Shown in pieces: positions 1 to 10,149 of a stretch of 64,000 bases of DNA (position 1 is its first letter; every line of letters begins with the position of its first letter). The DNA is from Rotaria socialis (Eukaryota; Rotifera; Eurotatoria; Philodinida; Philodinidae): NCBI GenBank assembly GCA_905331475.1, contig CAJNYU010003038.1, positions 256,720-320,719 of the forward strand. Direction: 5' to 3'. A program made the translations under genes and the position numbers. The notes below the pieces were generated by a model, which saw nothing but the letters and a program-made list of their open reading frames with translations, was not told the origin of the DNA and ran no database searches.

Positions 1-723
1 AGAAAATCGTTGCATCCATGTAGCATGAATTCGAATCACCTTCAATACCTTTATTTTGGCCAAGTATTGGAAGCTTAAGTGGAGGTAGATTATCTTCGAC
101 ACTCTCTAATCGATCAATAGCTTTTCGGCCTTGTAAACGTTCTTCTTCTAACTTTTTTTGTTCCAGCACTTGGTAGACGGAATCGACTGAGACATAAAAG
201 CCACGTGAGTCAGCTAGTTTCATATGCTGTGTACCACATGCCGGACAGATACCATCATAGCCTCTTAAAGGCTTTTCAGATTCAAGAGCAAATAATTGTT
301 TGCCCCCACATGGAACGTAAGCTTTGATTTTATATGAACTGTTACCGAGTCGCACAACTTTTTCTAGCATGTCACTAGGATTGAATTTTTCACCAGTTGC
401 AGTTTGTTTTTTTGTAGCGGTGGAAGTACCTGTAGCAATATTTTGGTTTATTTAATTATAAAATGGTCACAATAGTAACGTTACCTTGATTTGAATCGTT
501 AGTGGCGGTAAGAGTTCGATCATAGGAAGAGCCTGTTGTAATATTTTTAGCACCATCAGTTGGATCGTAGAAGCCTGGCACTTTTATAGAGAAAGCAAAA
601 AGTATTCAATGAGCTAAATTTTCATAAAACTCGTTTTACAGTACATCCAGGTTGTGTGTTTCCATTTGATGAAGAACCTGCACCAGACGTTGGTGTTCCA
701 GGAGCGTTGTATGGCCTCAACAT
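1..723 (-). CDS. CYLD: CYLD-like ubiquitin carboxyl-terminal hydrolase, N-terminal part (cut by window edge)
   Basis: Three exons read on the minus strand: 640-723, 485-580 and 1-429, all phase 0, about 203 codons before the window edge. The start codon is at 721-723 and opens MLRPYNAPGTP. A low-complexity stretch rich in T, S, G and N follows, then a segment with CGGKQLF and GICPACGTQHMKL (paired Cys), then NSCYMDATIF. The last block is the catalytic-cysteine box of the CYLD USP domain, with Cys at about residue 198. CYLD removes Lys63- and Met1-linked ubiquitin chains and restrains NF-kB signalling. The N-terminus is much shorter than in vertebrate CYLD and shows none of its three CAP-Gly domains, though the Cys-rich block could be a remnant. 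The His box and zinc insert lie outside the window, so activity cannot be judged. Confidence 0.75.
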
Positions 724-1180
724 TTCAGAAAGTTATCTAAAATAGTGTTTCTATTGTGAATCAAAATGTTTTCAAAAGTTTTAAAAAAAAACATCATTTA
801 TTTCTTTCGACTGATAAAAATCTCATAAAACAAGACATCAACAAATTGTTTATTTCTAGTTTGTCAATACATATGCTCTGATAGATGTCATTAGAGCTTT
901 TTTTTATCTCTGTCAAATATTTCTCATTCACGTAAGCAGTAGCTCCATCATTCCATTCTGATCCGCAATTTCATTCTCATTGGAGTTTCTAGAGATTCAA
1001 TCACCGTCGACATATTTTTCTTCCCACAAAAAAACAAATTTCTTTATTTTTATTTTTTTTGGTAAATGATAACAACGAAAAACAAAACAAATCATTATTT
1101 ATGTTGTTGAAAGTTCCTCAGAAGTTGAAACACTAGAAAAAAGAAAATAAGAAAAAAATAATTAATGAAAAAAATAAGTT
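724..1180. other. intergenic, between TBL3 3' end and CYLD-like 5' end
   Basis: Both neighbours are on the minus strand. The interval is AT-rich with T/A homopolymer runs. It should contain the CYLD-like promoter and the TBL3 3' UTR. I see no convincing open frame. Confidence 0.5.
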
Positions 1181-4100
1181 TTACTTTGATGATTGATCAA
1201 GATACTTCATTGAATGCCAACTAAAATCAAGAAAAAGTACTTGTTGTGAAAGTCGTTCTATACGTGCCATATGTCGTTCTGGAATGAATAGAAAACAAAT
1301 ATTATTAATAAATTGACTCAATAGAAGAAGAAAAAAAAAGAAATATTATACCAGTATAAGGCAATAAACTTTCGACACATTTTTGTCCATTTGGAAGCTT
1401 TAAAATTTTATCTGGTGTTACAATGCTTAGTAACATTTTAATTATTATTTGAGCTTCTGTTGAATGTCTTGTATTTGTATTCCAATCAATCACATATGAA
1501 AAAAGTAAATCTATTAAAGGATAGACATTTTTTTAAAAGCAATGATGCAATTGTTATAAGACTTACTTAAATGATCATCTGAAAATTGTAATAAAGTATT
1601 TTTCAAATGATCGGTTCCATCAATTTCATTGAGAATTTCTAACAAAAGCAGAAGTAGAGAATATCAAAATGTGACAAAAACAATTTTTTTTACCTTTGAG
1701 AATTTTTAATGCTCGAAATGGTTGGTTAAGATTCAGAGCTATTTTTAAAGCTTCATGATACTTTTTATTTACCAATAAATTCGATACCTCTTGTTCCCTA
1801 AACGTAAAACAAACTATCAATAACATTCGAATAACACTTATACTCAAACTTAATCATAGAAATACTTGGTTGCTGTGTATTTTTAATTATAGTATAGACC
1901 ACCTTTATAGGTCATGTATCCACTAGACTACACTGAAAATACCAACAAAAAGAATATGCTACTTCCCACTGCTTCCTCATTTTCTCAACGACAAGGCACA
2001 TATTGCAATGAAGCGATGTTGAAGTATATTGTTTTTAGTACTTTGATTCTATTCGAATCCAGGAATGACAAAAAAAAAAGAAACTGACACATTATAATAG
2101 AGAAGGCTATATTGCTGCGCTAGAATTGCAAAGCGATGATTTTTCGTCTATGAAAAATTCCAAATCTCTCTGTATATAAATATTTGTCTAACTTACATTA
2201 GTAAAACTTCTTCGACATTGTCACGTTTTGCTTGTCGTTCTTCTTCTGTTGAATCCTAAAAAGAAATACGAAATATGTCTTCTATCTATTTTGGTTATAA
2301 GAGAAATCAGAAATTTCTTGAAAATACTCGATCTATGATTCTCAATATACATAAAATCACTTACACGCCAAACGATAACGGATGAATCACTAGCACAAGT
2401 CACAAGAAGACTTTCATCTGTTGAAGCTGTCATTCCCCATATTTTGCCTTCGTGTGCATCGATACTTTTCACGCATGTACTTGTCTTCAGATCCCATAAC
2501 TTTAGAAGTCCATCAGAACCACTAAATTATATAAAACATAATAGTTGTCAAAATATCATTAAAGAACAAGAAAATCTTTCCTACCTGCTTATTAGTTGAG
2601 TACCCATTGATAAATAGACAATTCGAAGAACTGATGCATCATGCCCTTCAATTGTCTAAAATGAGAAGTAAAAAACAGAATGTCTTTCACATTAATTTAA
2701 AAGAATCTTACATGTAAACAATTGTAATCTTTCGTTGACCATATTTTAATTAATCCATCAGCCGATGCGGTTGCTAATTCCTAGAAAAATATGTGCATAC
2801 ATCATTTTTCGTACAACAAAAAACTACTTACTGGATTAACAGGTGAATATTGTACACACCAAATACCTCTTCGATGACCAGATAATACAGCTAATAATTT
2901 TTGATTTCTTATATCCCAAATCTAAAGTTGTTTAAATAATAAATTTTCTTACAGATAAAAGAAGCGACAAGAAATTACTTTTGCTGTTTTATCTGCTGAA
3001 CCTGTTGCAAAGTGTTTATCATTGAATGAAACTGACACACTATTGACTTCTTTATCATGAGTTTTTAACGTAAACAAAGATGAGAGATTTTGTGGTTCAA
3101 TGCTAAGATCCTTATCTAATATTAAATTTTCTAACGACCATACTTTCGCTGTTGTATCTTGACTACCGGAGACAATAAACGCATTGGATGTTCTAAACAG
3201 GAAATCTCAATAATTACATAGATTAGTTCGAAATCAAATCTGTATACTTTGAAAAAGCAATTGCTGCAACATCACCTGTATGGCCCTCGGCAAGGGCCAC
3301 ACATGAAAATGTTGATGTATCGGAATCATACGACCAAATTCGTACTATATCATCCTAAATAAATAAATTTTTATAAGATAAATTTCTCTATGTTCTAGTC
3401 AGTGAAATCTACAAGAATCCTCATCGATTCAAAAACTTCTGTCTGACACTTCATTATTTTCAACTAGATCCATTTATTTTATTCCTTATCTTGCCAATTA
3501 CTAAGTAGAAAAAAAAGCCTTCAAATTAAATCTTACACTAACGGAATTTATATGTCCAAAAACAGCACAAGCAAGAAGATATGAAAAACGAAATTTCAAC
3601 ATACTTTTGAACATGTTGCAAGTAAACTATGATCATAACTAATGTCTAAACCAATAACAATATCAGTATGGCCTTTCAGCATTTGGCAATGCCATGTATT
3701 TAAATTAAATATCTTCACTTTTTCATCATTATTAGCAACAATAGCATATAATGGATTATTATCATTATCATTAAAAAAACGAACATCAAGAACATCACCT
3801 AATTCACCAATAAACTTAAAAGAAAAAAACAAATATTAAAACTAAATTCATGAAAAAATAAAATCATTTATTTTACTTGTTTTTCTAATTTTAATTTCTT
3901 AATATTAAATGCAACAATATTATGATCGACTGTATTTGTATAGAACATACGTGTTGTTTCATTAAAATAAGCATTCAAAAACACTTGTTCATGTTCTTTA
4001 TCTTTACTATATGAATTAGCAGCCGTTTTCTCATGTGTTTTATCTTCTTGAATTAGTAAACAACGACCTGTTGTTCCGGACCATAATTTAACTAAGCCGG

Positions 4101-5202
4101 AATTACCAAATGTAAAAAATAATGGTTCATTTGGACTAAATGTTTGTTTAATTTTTAATGGTTTAAGATAATCCATTGATGGCAAAGAGATAAGTGCTTC
4201 AACTGTCTAAAGAAGAAAGTTTGCATTCAATAACAATAAAAGATATTACCAATTTAACAAACCTCCATAACCGGAATAGTTCGAGTAGATGACAAAGTTT
4301 GTAGATCCCATATAACTACAACACGATCACGACCAGAACTTAAAATTTAAGAAAAGTAAAGTTTTACTCGATAAACTATTTGATAAAATTATAGTGTCCA
4401 ATTTAATAGGATGGTGACACTTGGCTGAAAGAGAAACTTCAGATAAAAGCGAAAGTTAGATCTGTTTAATTTTTCTACAGAGATACTTTTTGGTAACACT
4501 GATCTATTTATAAACTTTTGTAGTACAAACAACATTACCTGATTAAAGTATGATCATTGTGAAGAACAAATGAAGTAACTGTACTCATATGACCTTCTAA
4601 AACTGCTGGTTTAGCACCGGATGTATGTAGATTATGCATATAGATTCGACCATCATCAGAGCCAGAAATAACATGAATTTTTTTATTTTCTGATGTATAA
4701 AATAAAACGACTCTAAAAGAGGATACAATCATTTTATTGATCTTACTACTTTTTCAAATTACCGAATGATTGATGTTGCTCCTTTTAAATTATGTGTATA
4801 ATAAAGATGTTCAACATCCCAGATTTTAACTGTAAAATCTGCTCCACCGGTAGCTAATAATGATCCACTAGGATTAAATGTCATACATGTAATCGTATTT
4901 TTATGTACGGATTTCCATGTTCGACGACATGTACTTGTTTTCCAATCAAACTGACGTAATAATTGGTTACGATAGGCAATAACAATTAAATCATTAAACA
5001 GTGCAAACGATGCAATTTCAGATGATGTATCATCTTCGCCAATCGAGCGAACTATTTGTTGCGTTTCAACATCAAGAATATGAACTAATGCATTGTACGT
5101 GCATAATAAATATTGCCCATCATTGGATATAGCAAATTGGCCACCTGTATAGAATGATGTATGCGTTGATTGCTTTACAAAATTTTCTTTTTCTCGAACC
5201 AT
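1181..5202 (-). CDS. TBL3: TBL3/UTP13 WD40 protein of the small-subunit processome
   Basis: Sixteen exons on the minus strand: 4763-5202, 4539-4712, 4263-4338, 3877-4206, 3605-3814, 3248-3354, 2979-3192, 2832-2921, 2712-2780, 2585-2655, 2365-2521, 2197-2255, 1694-1797, 1567-1638, 1352-1510 and 1181-1278. They sum to 2430 nt, or 809 codons, close to human TBL3 (808). WD repeats run through the protein, for example LLATGGADFTVKIWD, SGRDRVVVIWD, KGHTDIV and GHRRGIWCVQYSP. The C-terminal Utp13 domain contains VIDWNTNTRHSTEAQ and SLLPYTERH. The protein is a U3 snoRNP/t-UTP-class nucleolar scaffold needed for 18S rRNA maturation. The start at 5202 matches the usual N-terminus and lies directly against an acceptor-like site. 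The end of the small gene upstream is only 41 bp away. Confidence 0.93.
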
Positions 5203-5214
5203 CTAAAACAAAAA
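5203..5214 (-). promoter_or_regulatory. candidate SL trans-splice acceptor at the TBL3 start
   Basis: Read on the minus strand, a T-rich tract ending TTTTGTTTTAG directly abuts the TBL3 ATG. The upstream small ORF stops 41 bp before. A cis-intron joining the two would need the GTAAAT overlapping the small gene's stop region, and that join is out of frame with TBL3. Trans-splicing of a leader onto the downstream cistron fits better. SL trans-splicing is known in bdelloid rotifers; its use here is inference. Confidence 0.5.
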
Positions 5215-5243
5215 GCGAACAATCAAGAGAGAATATTCTTTAT

Positions 5244-5522
5244 TTACAAATCCAAAGGTAAACTATTTATTTGTTCAATATCAAATGATGCTAATGAGCC
5301 TGGTTTTTGATTATCAGAAAACTGTTGTTGAACATTAACTGAATGTACAACTGATTTTAATTGTTCTTCTTCTTTTTTTACTGTTGCTATTTCATTTAAA
5401 ATAATTTTTCGCTGTTGTTCAAGATGTTGATGAAGACGAGCCAATGTTTGAGATACATCTGTAGTATTTCCAGTTGAATAGTGATCATGAAGAAAATCAA
5501 TGAAATTTGTATTGTTGGTCAT
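5244..5522 (-). CDS. small coiled-coil protein, unrecognised; paralogue of the gene at 6317
   Basis: A 92-codon single-exon frame starting MTNNTNFIDFLHDHY. Residues about 20-60 are a charged heptad-like helix (LARLHQHLEQQRKIIL, then VKKEEEQLKSVV). It ends FDIEQINSLPLDL. The same order, helix and then F-D-(I/V)-E-x-I-N-x-x-x-L-D-L at the C-terminus, occurs in the gene at 6317-6664 on the other strand, so I treat the two as diverged paralogues. No signal peptide or membrane segment is seen. It lies 41 bp upstream of TBL3 on the same strand, an operon-like spacing. I do not recognise the family. A short adaptor or complex subunit is possible but unsupported. Confidence 0.65.
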   Translation of the reverse strand: MTNNTNFIDFLHDHYSTGNTTDVSQTLARLHQHLEQQRKIILNEIATVKKEEEQLKSVVHSVNVQQQFSDNQKPGSLASFDIEQINSLPLDL

Positions 5523-6316
5523 TACTGCAATTAGAAATTCACCAAACGAATTTCTCTCTACAGCAATGATAAGTTTTGGATTTGGATATTGGTGAGAATG
5601 TCGGAAGCAATCATTTTATGTGGTTGTAGATGGCGTTGAATGTTATAGTGATGTTTAGAGATGATTTGTAACGGACTGGATTAAGAACTACGAACAAGTA
5701 TTGATTCTGTATGTTGATGCAAAATGAAGTAAAACAAAATTTTGCTAGTCTCAAACAGTGATATGAACTTGAAATTTGAATTTCTAATATTGATTATTAA
5801 AAAAGAACGCAGCGACTTTTTTCACCCCTTGATCATGGACAACTATTCTACTAGTGAATATCTTTACGTGAGATTTGCAGTTAAATTCGAAATATCTTGA
5901 TCTTTATAAAAGTATCAATGATGTATTATGAGTAGGTCACGAAGAGTGACTTTTGTTTTTGCATGTTGTAAGTATTATGGACCTTGTTTTCGTCTCTATG
6001 ATATGAAGTCAAATCGAATTTGATGGTTCTCAGTCGCAATGATAGTGATATGCATGAAACATTTTCAGTGAGTCACCCTATGATTCGCTCGTGAAGATGG
6101 CGCTAATAATTCTTCTCTATTAAATTAATAAATTAGTCTAAAAAAACCGGAAGAATCAAATTTTTCAAACGATTAATTCATATTTTATTTTTATATTAGT
6201 TAAAGACAATTTGATTGGATAAGCACGCAAGAATGATCGCAGCGCCGACAAAAAAATAATTATACGAATGTAACTTGCATTAAATAAAACCTGCAAAACA
6301 ATCATTTTTAATCGAC
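5523..6316. promoter_or_regulatory. shared divergent upstream region of the two small paralogous genes
   Basis: About 0.8 kb lies between two start codons that point away from each other. It is AT-rich and no frame in it is convincing. It probably holds promoters for both transcription units. I could not identify a TATA box or other core element with confidence. Confidence 0.4.
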
Positions 6317-6664
6317 ATGGAGTTTCTTGAATGTATTAAACTTTATGCTAACAAACCAGCAAATTCTGTAGTCAATTCAGCAACAGATAAATCTGACGTA
6401 GTCGATTGGAACGAACGATTACAAACTGTGCGACGTTCAATTATAGATCAATTAAGTCGATTGAAAATTGAAGAAGTAGGCCTACGAGATTTAGCTTTGA
6501 AAAATGTTCAGAACAAACCTACACAGTCGACTATAGCAGTTTCAACAACTAATTCCAATCAACAGAACTCAATTACGAATAGCGGAAAACGCTTTTGTAC
6601 AATGGCAACAAATAACTTCGATGTTGAAGTCATAAATCAAACTGAACTTGATCTTGATTCATAA
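6317..6664 (+). CDS. small coiled-coil protein, unrecognised; paralogue of the gene at 5244
   Basis: A 115-codon frame starting MEFLECIKLYANK. A central helix reads RLQTVRRSIIDQLSRLKIEE. A Ser/Thr/Asn/Gln-rich linker follows, then a C-terminal block FDVEVINQTELDLDS that parallels FDIEQINSLPLDL of the oppositely oriented gene at 5244-5522. The stop is followed 53 bp later by a T-rich tract ending in CAG, and 141 bp later by the DNAJC5 start on the same strand. It could therefore be the first cistron of an operon with DNAJC5. No transmembrane segment or known domain is visible, and I cannot assign a function. Confidence 0.65.
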   Translation: MEFLECIKLYANKPANSVVNSATDKSDVVDWNERLQTVRRSIIDQLSRLKIEEVGLRDLALKNVQNKPTQSTIAVSTTNSNQQNSITNSGKRFCTMATNNFDVEVINQTELDLDS

Positions 6665-6703
6665 TTTGTTTATTGATGAATGTTAAAATATGTAAACGAG
6701 ATT

Positions 6704-6717
6704 GTTTATTTTTTCAG
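6704..6717 (+). promoter_or_regulatory. candidate SL trans-splice acceptor upstream of DNAJC5
   Basis: GTTTATTTTTTCAG lies 40-53 bp after the stop of the small gene and about 90 bp before the DNAJC5 ATG. It is followed by an ATG with a short frame that stops after 11 codons, so the main start is at 6806. A strong acceptor with no coding reason to join it upstream suggests either a 5'-UTR intron or a trans-splice site. Confidence 0.4.
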
Positions 6718-6805
6718 ATGATTGGCCATTCTACTAATTGCTTCATGTAGTGGTAGTGGCTGTTATATTTTTTTTTTATCTACATAGAAAACATTTTTTT
6801 AATAA

Positions 6806-7980
6806 ATGGCGTCCAATACGGACTCATCACCAAATTCGAAAAAACCAGGAGGATCAGCGTCATCTCAGAATTACTATGATCTACTCGGAATTACACCACA
6901 AGCAACTGATGACGAAATCAAACGTGCCTATAGAAAGGCAGCTCTGCGTTTACGTTAGTTGTTATCAATTTAATATCAGAAGAAAAATTTCAATTTTTAT
7001 ATTGTAGATCCCGACAAAAATCCTGCTCCTGAAGCAGCGACTCAATTTCAAGCAGTTGATAAAGCATATAAAGTTCTAATTGATCCAAAACTAAGATCAA
7101 CTTATGATCAACTAGGAGCACGTGGTATGAAAACGAATTCTTGCATTTATTTAATAGTTTCTAATAAGATTATGAATTTTTGCAATTCGCTCATGCTTTG
7201 GAGTTTTCGAGTTACAATTATTGTGAGAGATGAAATTGTAAATTCTCTATTTATATCATGTTCTAAATTGAAAACATCTATTAGACTACTCTTAATTGAC
7301 CTAGAGGGAAAAACAATTATTGAAATCCGAAGGAGGTATTTAATAGGAATATTCTCGCGTGACAAAACATTTTCAAGGTGCATTGATACAATGACTTGAG
7401 TAGTAAAATAAGAAATCGAATTTACCTAATCACTGATAAACATGATTTGTAATTATGTACGTTTATTCTTTTGTTCCTTTCTAGCTGCTGATGCTATGCG
7501 TCGAATGAACGACGGTAAGAATTTCGATTTTTTTTTCATGGATTTCAATATTCTAAAATTCTCTATTTTAGAATACTCAGAGACTTTAGCTCGTCTTCCA
7601 AAATGGAAAAAAGTTCTATATGCATTTTTATGCATCGGTACATGTTGCTGTTTCGGTGTCGGTTGTTGTTGTCTCTGTGGTTGTGGTTGTTGCTGCAATT
7701 TTTGTTGTAATCATTGCTGTGGTAAATATAAACCTGAAGAAGATGTATTTACACCATTTCAAGTAAGATATTAACTTTTGAAACACTCGATAAAAAAAAA
7801 CTTCTTTCATAGGAAGAAGAAGATGTTCCTGGCCTTCGTACTCAAAATAATGCTAATGAAACATCAACAATTATAGTAACTAGCCCAAAAGAGAGTGACC
7901 CAGTACTTGGTTCAACTGATGAAAAGAAACCTATACCACTACCTCCATCTTACGAATCGACATCAGTAACTAATCAATAA
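6806..7980 (+). CDS. DNAJC5: cysteine-string protein (DnaJ homologue subfamily C member 5)
   Basis: Five exons: 6806-6953, 7008-7124, 7485-7514, 7572-7762 and 7813-7980 (654 nt, 217 codons). The J domain starts YYDLLGITPQATDDEIKRA, and the HPD tripeptide is rebuilt across the first intron (L-H then PDKN). After a short linker (RLPKWKKVLYAFL) comes the cysteine string, CCCFGVGCCCLCGCGCCC, followed by NFCCNHCCGKYKP. This is the palmitoylated membrane anchor of CSP. The tail is acidic and proline-containing. CSP is an Hsc70 co-chaperone on synaptic and secretory vesicles that protects SNAREs. Length and domain order are normal for the family. The MMP gene downstream is convergent, leaving about 240 bp between the stops. 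Confidence 0.95.
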
Positions 7981-8015
7981 TTGCAATAGCTATGGTATTA
8001 CTCTCTACTTATTTT

Positions 8016-8017
<2 letters not shown>

Positions 8018-8046
<29 letters not shown>
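8018..8046. repeat. (TA)n microsatellite
   Basis: An uninterrupted AT run between the convergent DNAJC5 and MMP genes. Similar (TA)n runs occur at about 24921-24942, 26832-26851, 27987-28012 and 43604-43627. Confidence 0.9.
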
Positions 8047-8218
8047 CATTCCGATTTACTTTAATAATTATCCTCTCGTTTTTTTTTGGCTTATTGTAAA
8101 ATGGTATTATATTTCTTTGTTTGTTTGTTTTCCGCTCTCAACTGGTTTGTTTGCTTTATTTTATATAAAAACAAATTTATCGTGCACTTTTTTTTTATTT
8201 GTAAATTTTACAATCCCG

Positions 8219-9988
8219 CTAATTATGCTGGTGACGATGATGATTTCGGTGATGGCTTTGATGATGATGGACAGGATTTCGATAATTATGTCTTGGAACT
8301 TGTTCATCTTCTTGAGAAGCTGATGAACTCCTTGTTTTAGCAGCTAAACAGGCGAACCAATTTGTTTCCATAGGTTTTTTAAATGTTTTCCAAGAATTTA
8401 ATCGTTCACTCCAAACATAAACAAGTCGATCAGTTGTAAAAAAATGATGTAGATTTCCATAGGTAAATGCTTTTGTAACTGTACCAGTAAAACCTGGAAA
8501 TTCATCATGTAGTTCTCGTTGATTAGCTAGTTGATAACCATTATCAACTCGAAACACACGTATTGCTTTTGATGTTACAACATGAACTTCACTATGATAA
8601 TAGATAGCACCAACAATGGAGCTATACAAATTTCTTGGAAGACTTTTTTCGTTTCGATATACTGCACGACTTTGAGAACCAGTACCATAACTATAAGCAG
8701 CTTTATTGGTAAAAAATGTGAATTCATCCTTCCGCCTATCGTGTACAGCTCCTGTTATTTGTCTTGGTAGCTTCGGAAAGTTTTGTTCGTATGATGTCGT
8801 TCGATTGTCCCATGTACCTTCATTTGGTAAATAACGCCAAATTATACCAGCATTGAATGTGTATAATGTACCGTCTGGATGATCTAAAGCAGCATCGAGA
8901 GTCATTCGACAACGAGGGTGTGTTGTGTCAGTATCAATTGTAGTAGAACTTTTCCTAGTAGTAGCAGTAACTCTTCTAGTTGTTGTTGTTGTTGTTGTTG
9001 TTGATTTTGCAGAAGTTGCTGTTGGCCTGGTAGTTGTAGTGCCAGATGAGGACTGTTTTTTACCGTATAGGCCTTGAATTGCATCCCGATCAGGTCGTGG
9101 AATAATATTCGATTTTTCCATTAGTTGATAAGATGGAAACATGATTGAGTCTTGATTGTATGTATGATCTAAGCCGAGTGCATGACCAATTTCATGTACG
9201 GCTACCAGATATAAATTTATTCGATCATCATTGAAACTAGCAGAATAAAAAGCCATTAATTTTTATCTTTCATTATTAGATAATAGATTTTATGTCTCAA
9301 AAACTGTATCTTCTCTCAGATCAAATTACAACATACAATCTATACCTCGACAAGAAAATTAAAACCATGCTAACCTTTCTGTCCATGCTTCGTCTTTATC
9401 GAAATGTACCCGGCCGTCTTCGGGAAAAAATGCATGCGCCAATGTTCCACCAGGTCCATCGAATGCATGCGCATCTGAATGTTGTTCACGGAAAAAGTTG
9501 ATAGTAAAATTTGCTGAACATGTTGAACAAACTGGTTCAATTCTCAAAGGAACATGATCAGTCCAAGCTTGAAATGCTTCACGTATAATATTTGTTGTTT
9601 GTGTTTGACTTAACTGCGTTGGAAAACCACGAAGTGAATATGTTAATGACGACTGTGACCATTTCAATGTTGTTATAGCGGCAGCATTTAAAGTAGCTGG
9701 CTTATCAGCAATACCACAGCGCGGCCGATTCATTTGTTTTTTGGTTGCATCATCCAACTTGCCAGTTACTTTTAATCGATAACGTTTTTGATATTCCTCC
9801 ATTAAACTTGGAAAACTTAAACTACATTGAACGGCTGAATTTAAACATGGATTATAACCATATTTATTAAGCCAAGCTACTGCATCTTCTTCAGATACAA
9901 CCGAATCTTTACGAGAGTTCTTTGCAGATAATGATACATCAATAAATATAACGAAAACGAATAGAACTATGTTGCCAATTTGTTTCAT
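8219..9988 (-). CDS. secreted matrix metalloproteinase with hemopexin-like domain
   Basis: Two exons, 9375-9988 and 8219-9236, total 543 codons. The donor reads AG|GTTAGC and the acceptor CTAG|TTTC, joining DEAWTES to FNDDRINLYL. An N-terminal hydrophobic signal peptide (IVLFVFVIFIDVSLS) precedes a propeptide with the cysteine switch NRPRCGIAD at about residue 90. The catalytic domain has the zinc motif HEIGHALGLDH and the Met-turn SIMFP. A Thr-rich hinge (about 45 residues, partly microsatellite-encoded) leads to a hemopexin-type propeller bounded by Cys (HPRCRMTLDAALDH ... NWFACLAAKTR). A His/Gln-rich tail ends the protein. No furin site (RxKR) is seen after the propeptide, so activation probably depends on other proteases. 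The likely role is extracellular matrix cleavage. The subfamily cannot be fixed. Confidence 0.92.
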
Positions 9989-10030
9989 TGTATTGATTGT
10001 AAATGGTTTTGAATGTAAACAGTGTTCTGA

Positions 10031-10043
10031 GATATTTATATAG
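10031..10043 (-). promoter_or_regulatory. TATA-box candidate for the metalloproteinase
   Basis: On the minus strand the segment reads CTATATAAATATC, 43-55 bp upstream of the MMP start codon. That would put the transcription start about 15-25 bp before the ATG. The whole divergent gap to CTF18 is only about 160 bp. Confidence 0.4.
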
Positions 10044-10135
10044 ATTAAATATTCTTATCTCGAATAGATATTTCAAAAAAGAAAATATCCTATCAAATTT
10101 CATGTTGATTCACCATGAGTAATAGATTATTATCG

Positions 10136-10149
10136 TTTTGTTTTTTTAG
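10136..10149 (+). promoter_or_regulatory. candidate SL trans-splice acceptor at the CTF18 start
   Basis: A T-run ending TTTTTTTAG sits directly against the CTF18 ATG at 10150, the same arrangement as at TBL3. The nearest upstream gene is on the opposite strand, so this would be a monocistronic trans-spliced mRNA, or the 3' end of a 5'-UTR intron. Confidence 0.4.

Noticed and set aside
5203..5522. Small gene at 5244 as the first exon of TBL3
   Set aside because: The only donor near its end (GTAAAT) joins to the acceptor at 5203 out of frame with TBL3, and TBL3 from 5202 already has a normal N-terminus and length.
7127..7399. Open frame within a DNAJC5 intron
   Set aside because: It lies between exon 2 and exon 3, overlaps an antisense frame of similar length, and has no domain.
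9292..9501. Plus-strand frame over the metalloproteinase intron
   Set aside because: It is antisense to well-supported MMP coding sequence and the intron, with no features of its own.
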